Shown here: piece by piece, positions 1 to 64,000 of the stretch
How the letters are laid out: every line of letters begins with the position of its first letter
Position numbering within the stretch: position 1 is the stretch's first letter
DNA from: Amorphochlora amoebiformis
Lineage: Eukaryota > Cercozoa > Chlorarachniophyceae
Assembly: GCA_054601695.1 (NCBI GenBank)
Contig: BAAHQB010000110.1
Coordinates: 124,001-188,000, forward strand
Direction: 5' to 3'
Length of the DNA: 64,000 nt
Position numbers and translations under genes: made by a program
Notes under the pieces: model-generated
The model's database searches: none
Seen by the model: the letters and a program-made list of their open reading frames with translations, nothing else
Told to the model about the DNA's origin: nothing

Positions 1-382
1 GTTCACACATGCATATATACACATATACATATGCAAATTTATATATATATATATATACATATATACACATACACACATATTTATGCATATATACATATAC
101 ATGTATATATATATATATACACACATATAGATGCATGTACATACACACACACACACATATATATATATATTCATATATATATATATATATATATATAGAT
201 ATGATGCCAAATAGTGTAATTGTTATAATATAAATAAAGACAAATTGGTATGTACATAACCACATGTTTTTGTAATGTATACACATATATTTTTACAATA
301 AATAAATTTACATATATACATATATATATATATATATATATGTGTGTGTCTATGTATATATATGTATATATGTGTAAATATA

Positions 383-446
<64 letters not shown>

Positions 447-619
447 ACACATGCATTCATTAATCTGGAACATTATAGACGCAAATAGCCCAAACCTTAC
501 TTGCTGAATACAATTTCTAATCGAATTCTAACCCTCAATAAAGCTAAACCTAATATTACCTAAATTCAAATCTAGGCTGACTCTGTGAATCCAAACAGTG
601 AGCATAAGTCTAACCTTAG
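1..619. other. Intron sequence upstream of the first exon seen
   Basis: TA/CA microsatellite to about 445, then about 150 nt of mixed sequence (470-619) with CTAACC-like motifs. A possible acceptor TCTAG precedes about 573, but I could not build an exon there that stays in phase with exon 1. Nothing else is supported. Confidence 0.5.
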
Positions 620-63912
<63,293 letters not shown>

Positions 63913-64000
63913 GTAAGATTGTTACCATATGGATATGTGTGTATGTCATTGACGTGTATATAGATGTATGTATATTATATATATATATATATATATATAT

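Noticed and set aside
171-473. Open frames made of Tyr/Ile codons (here and throughout, both strands)
   Set aside because: They are translations of (TA)n and related microsatellites; they have no normal composition and overlap introns of the real gene.

Overview
The window looks like one internal piece of a single, very large, intron-dense eukaryotic gene on the + strand. Reading it exon by exon gives 117 short exons (20 to 248 nt, mean about 79 nt) from 620 to 63912. They join in one continuous open frame of about 9.28 kb (about 3,090 codons). All introns are GT-AG except one possible GC-AG intron. Intron phases match at every junction, and the joined protein makes domain sense across the junctions. 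Neither the start codon nor the stop codon is in the window.

Organism: a nuclear genome with more than one intron per 100 coding bases, introns packed with (TA)n, interstitial CCCTAA (TTAGGG-type) repeats and SINE-like blocks. The protein joins IPT/TIG, DUF2341, Reelin-type and GCC2/GCC3-type modules. This points to a protist or alga with very high intron density. I cannot name the lineage from sequence alone.

Layout. 620-32323: a tandem string of about fifteen degenerate IPT/TIG (immunoglobulin-like) repeats, recognisable by 'P..GP..GGT.V.V.G' and 'LNGQ' motifs. There is a Cys-containing insert at 13501-15670. 32598-36288: a DUF2341 domain and a beta-rich extension with 'DDF' and 'W' landmarks. 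36520-40015: further IPT-like strands. 40619-43409: a Reelin-type sub-repeat. 43233-46128: more IPT. 46455-52323: unrecognised extracellular sequence with some Cys. 52538-57924: two or three further IPT-like modules. 58367-62097: a Cys-rich GCC2/GCC3 (ephrin-receptor-like) stalk. 62411-63912: last Cys pairs, a transmembrane helix and the start of a hydrophobic C-terminal region. The product is most likely a cell-surface receptor or adhesin with a large ectodomain.

Non-coding part: about 85% of the window is intron. It is dominated by (TA)n microsatellites, with tandem arrays whose units lie between TA tracts. Several arrays have copied an exon edge together with its splice site: seven copies of a 5' splice site at 7193-8040, five copies of a 3' splice site plus exon start at 59450-59935, and two-copy or decayed versions at 22.9, 35.4, 45.2 and 45.6-45.9 kb. 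Dispersed non-TA blocks at 9.6, 21.1, 37.9, 48.4 and 51.4 kb look like old SINE copies, some with tRNA-like promoter boxes. Short open frames made of alternating Tyr/Ile codons on both strands are microsatellite translations and are not annotated.
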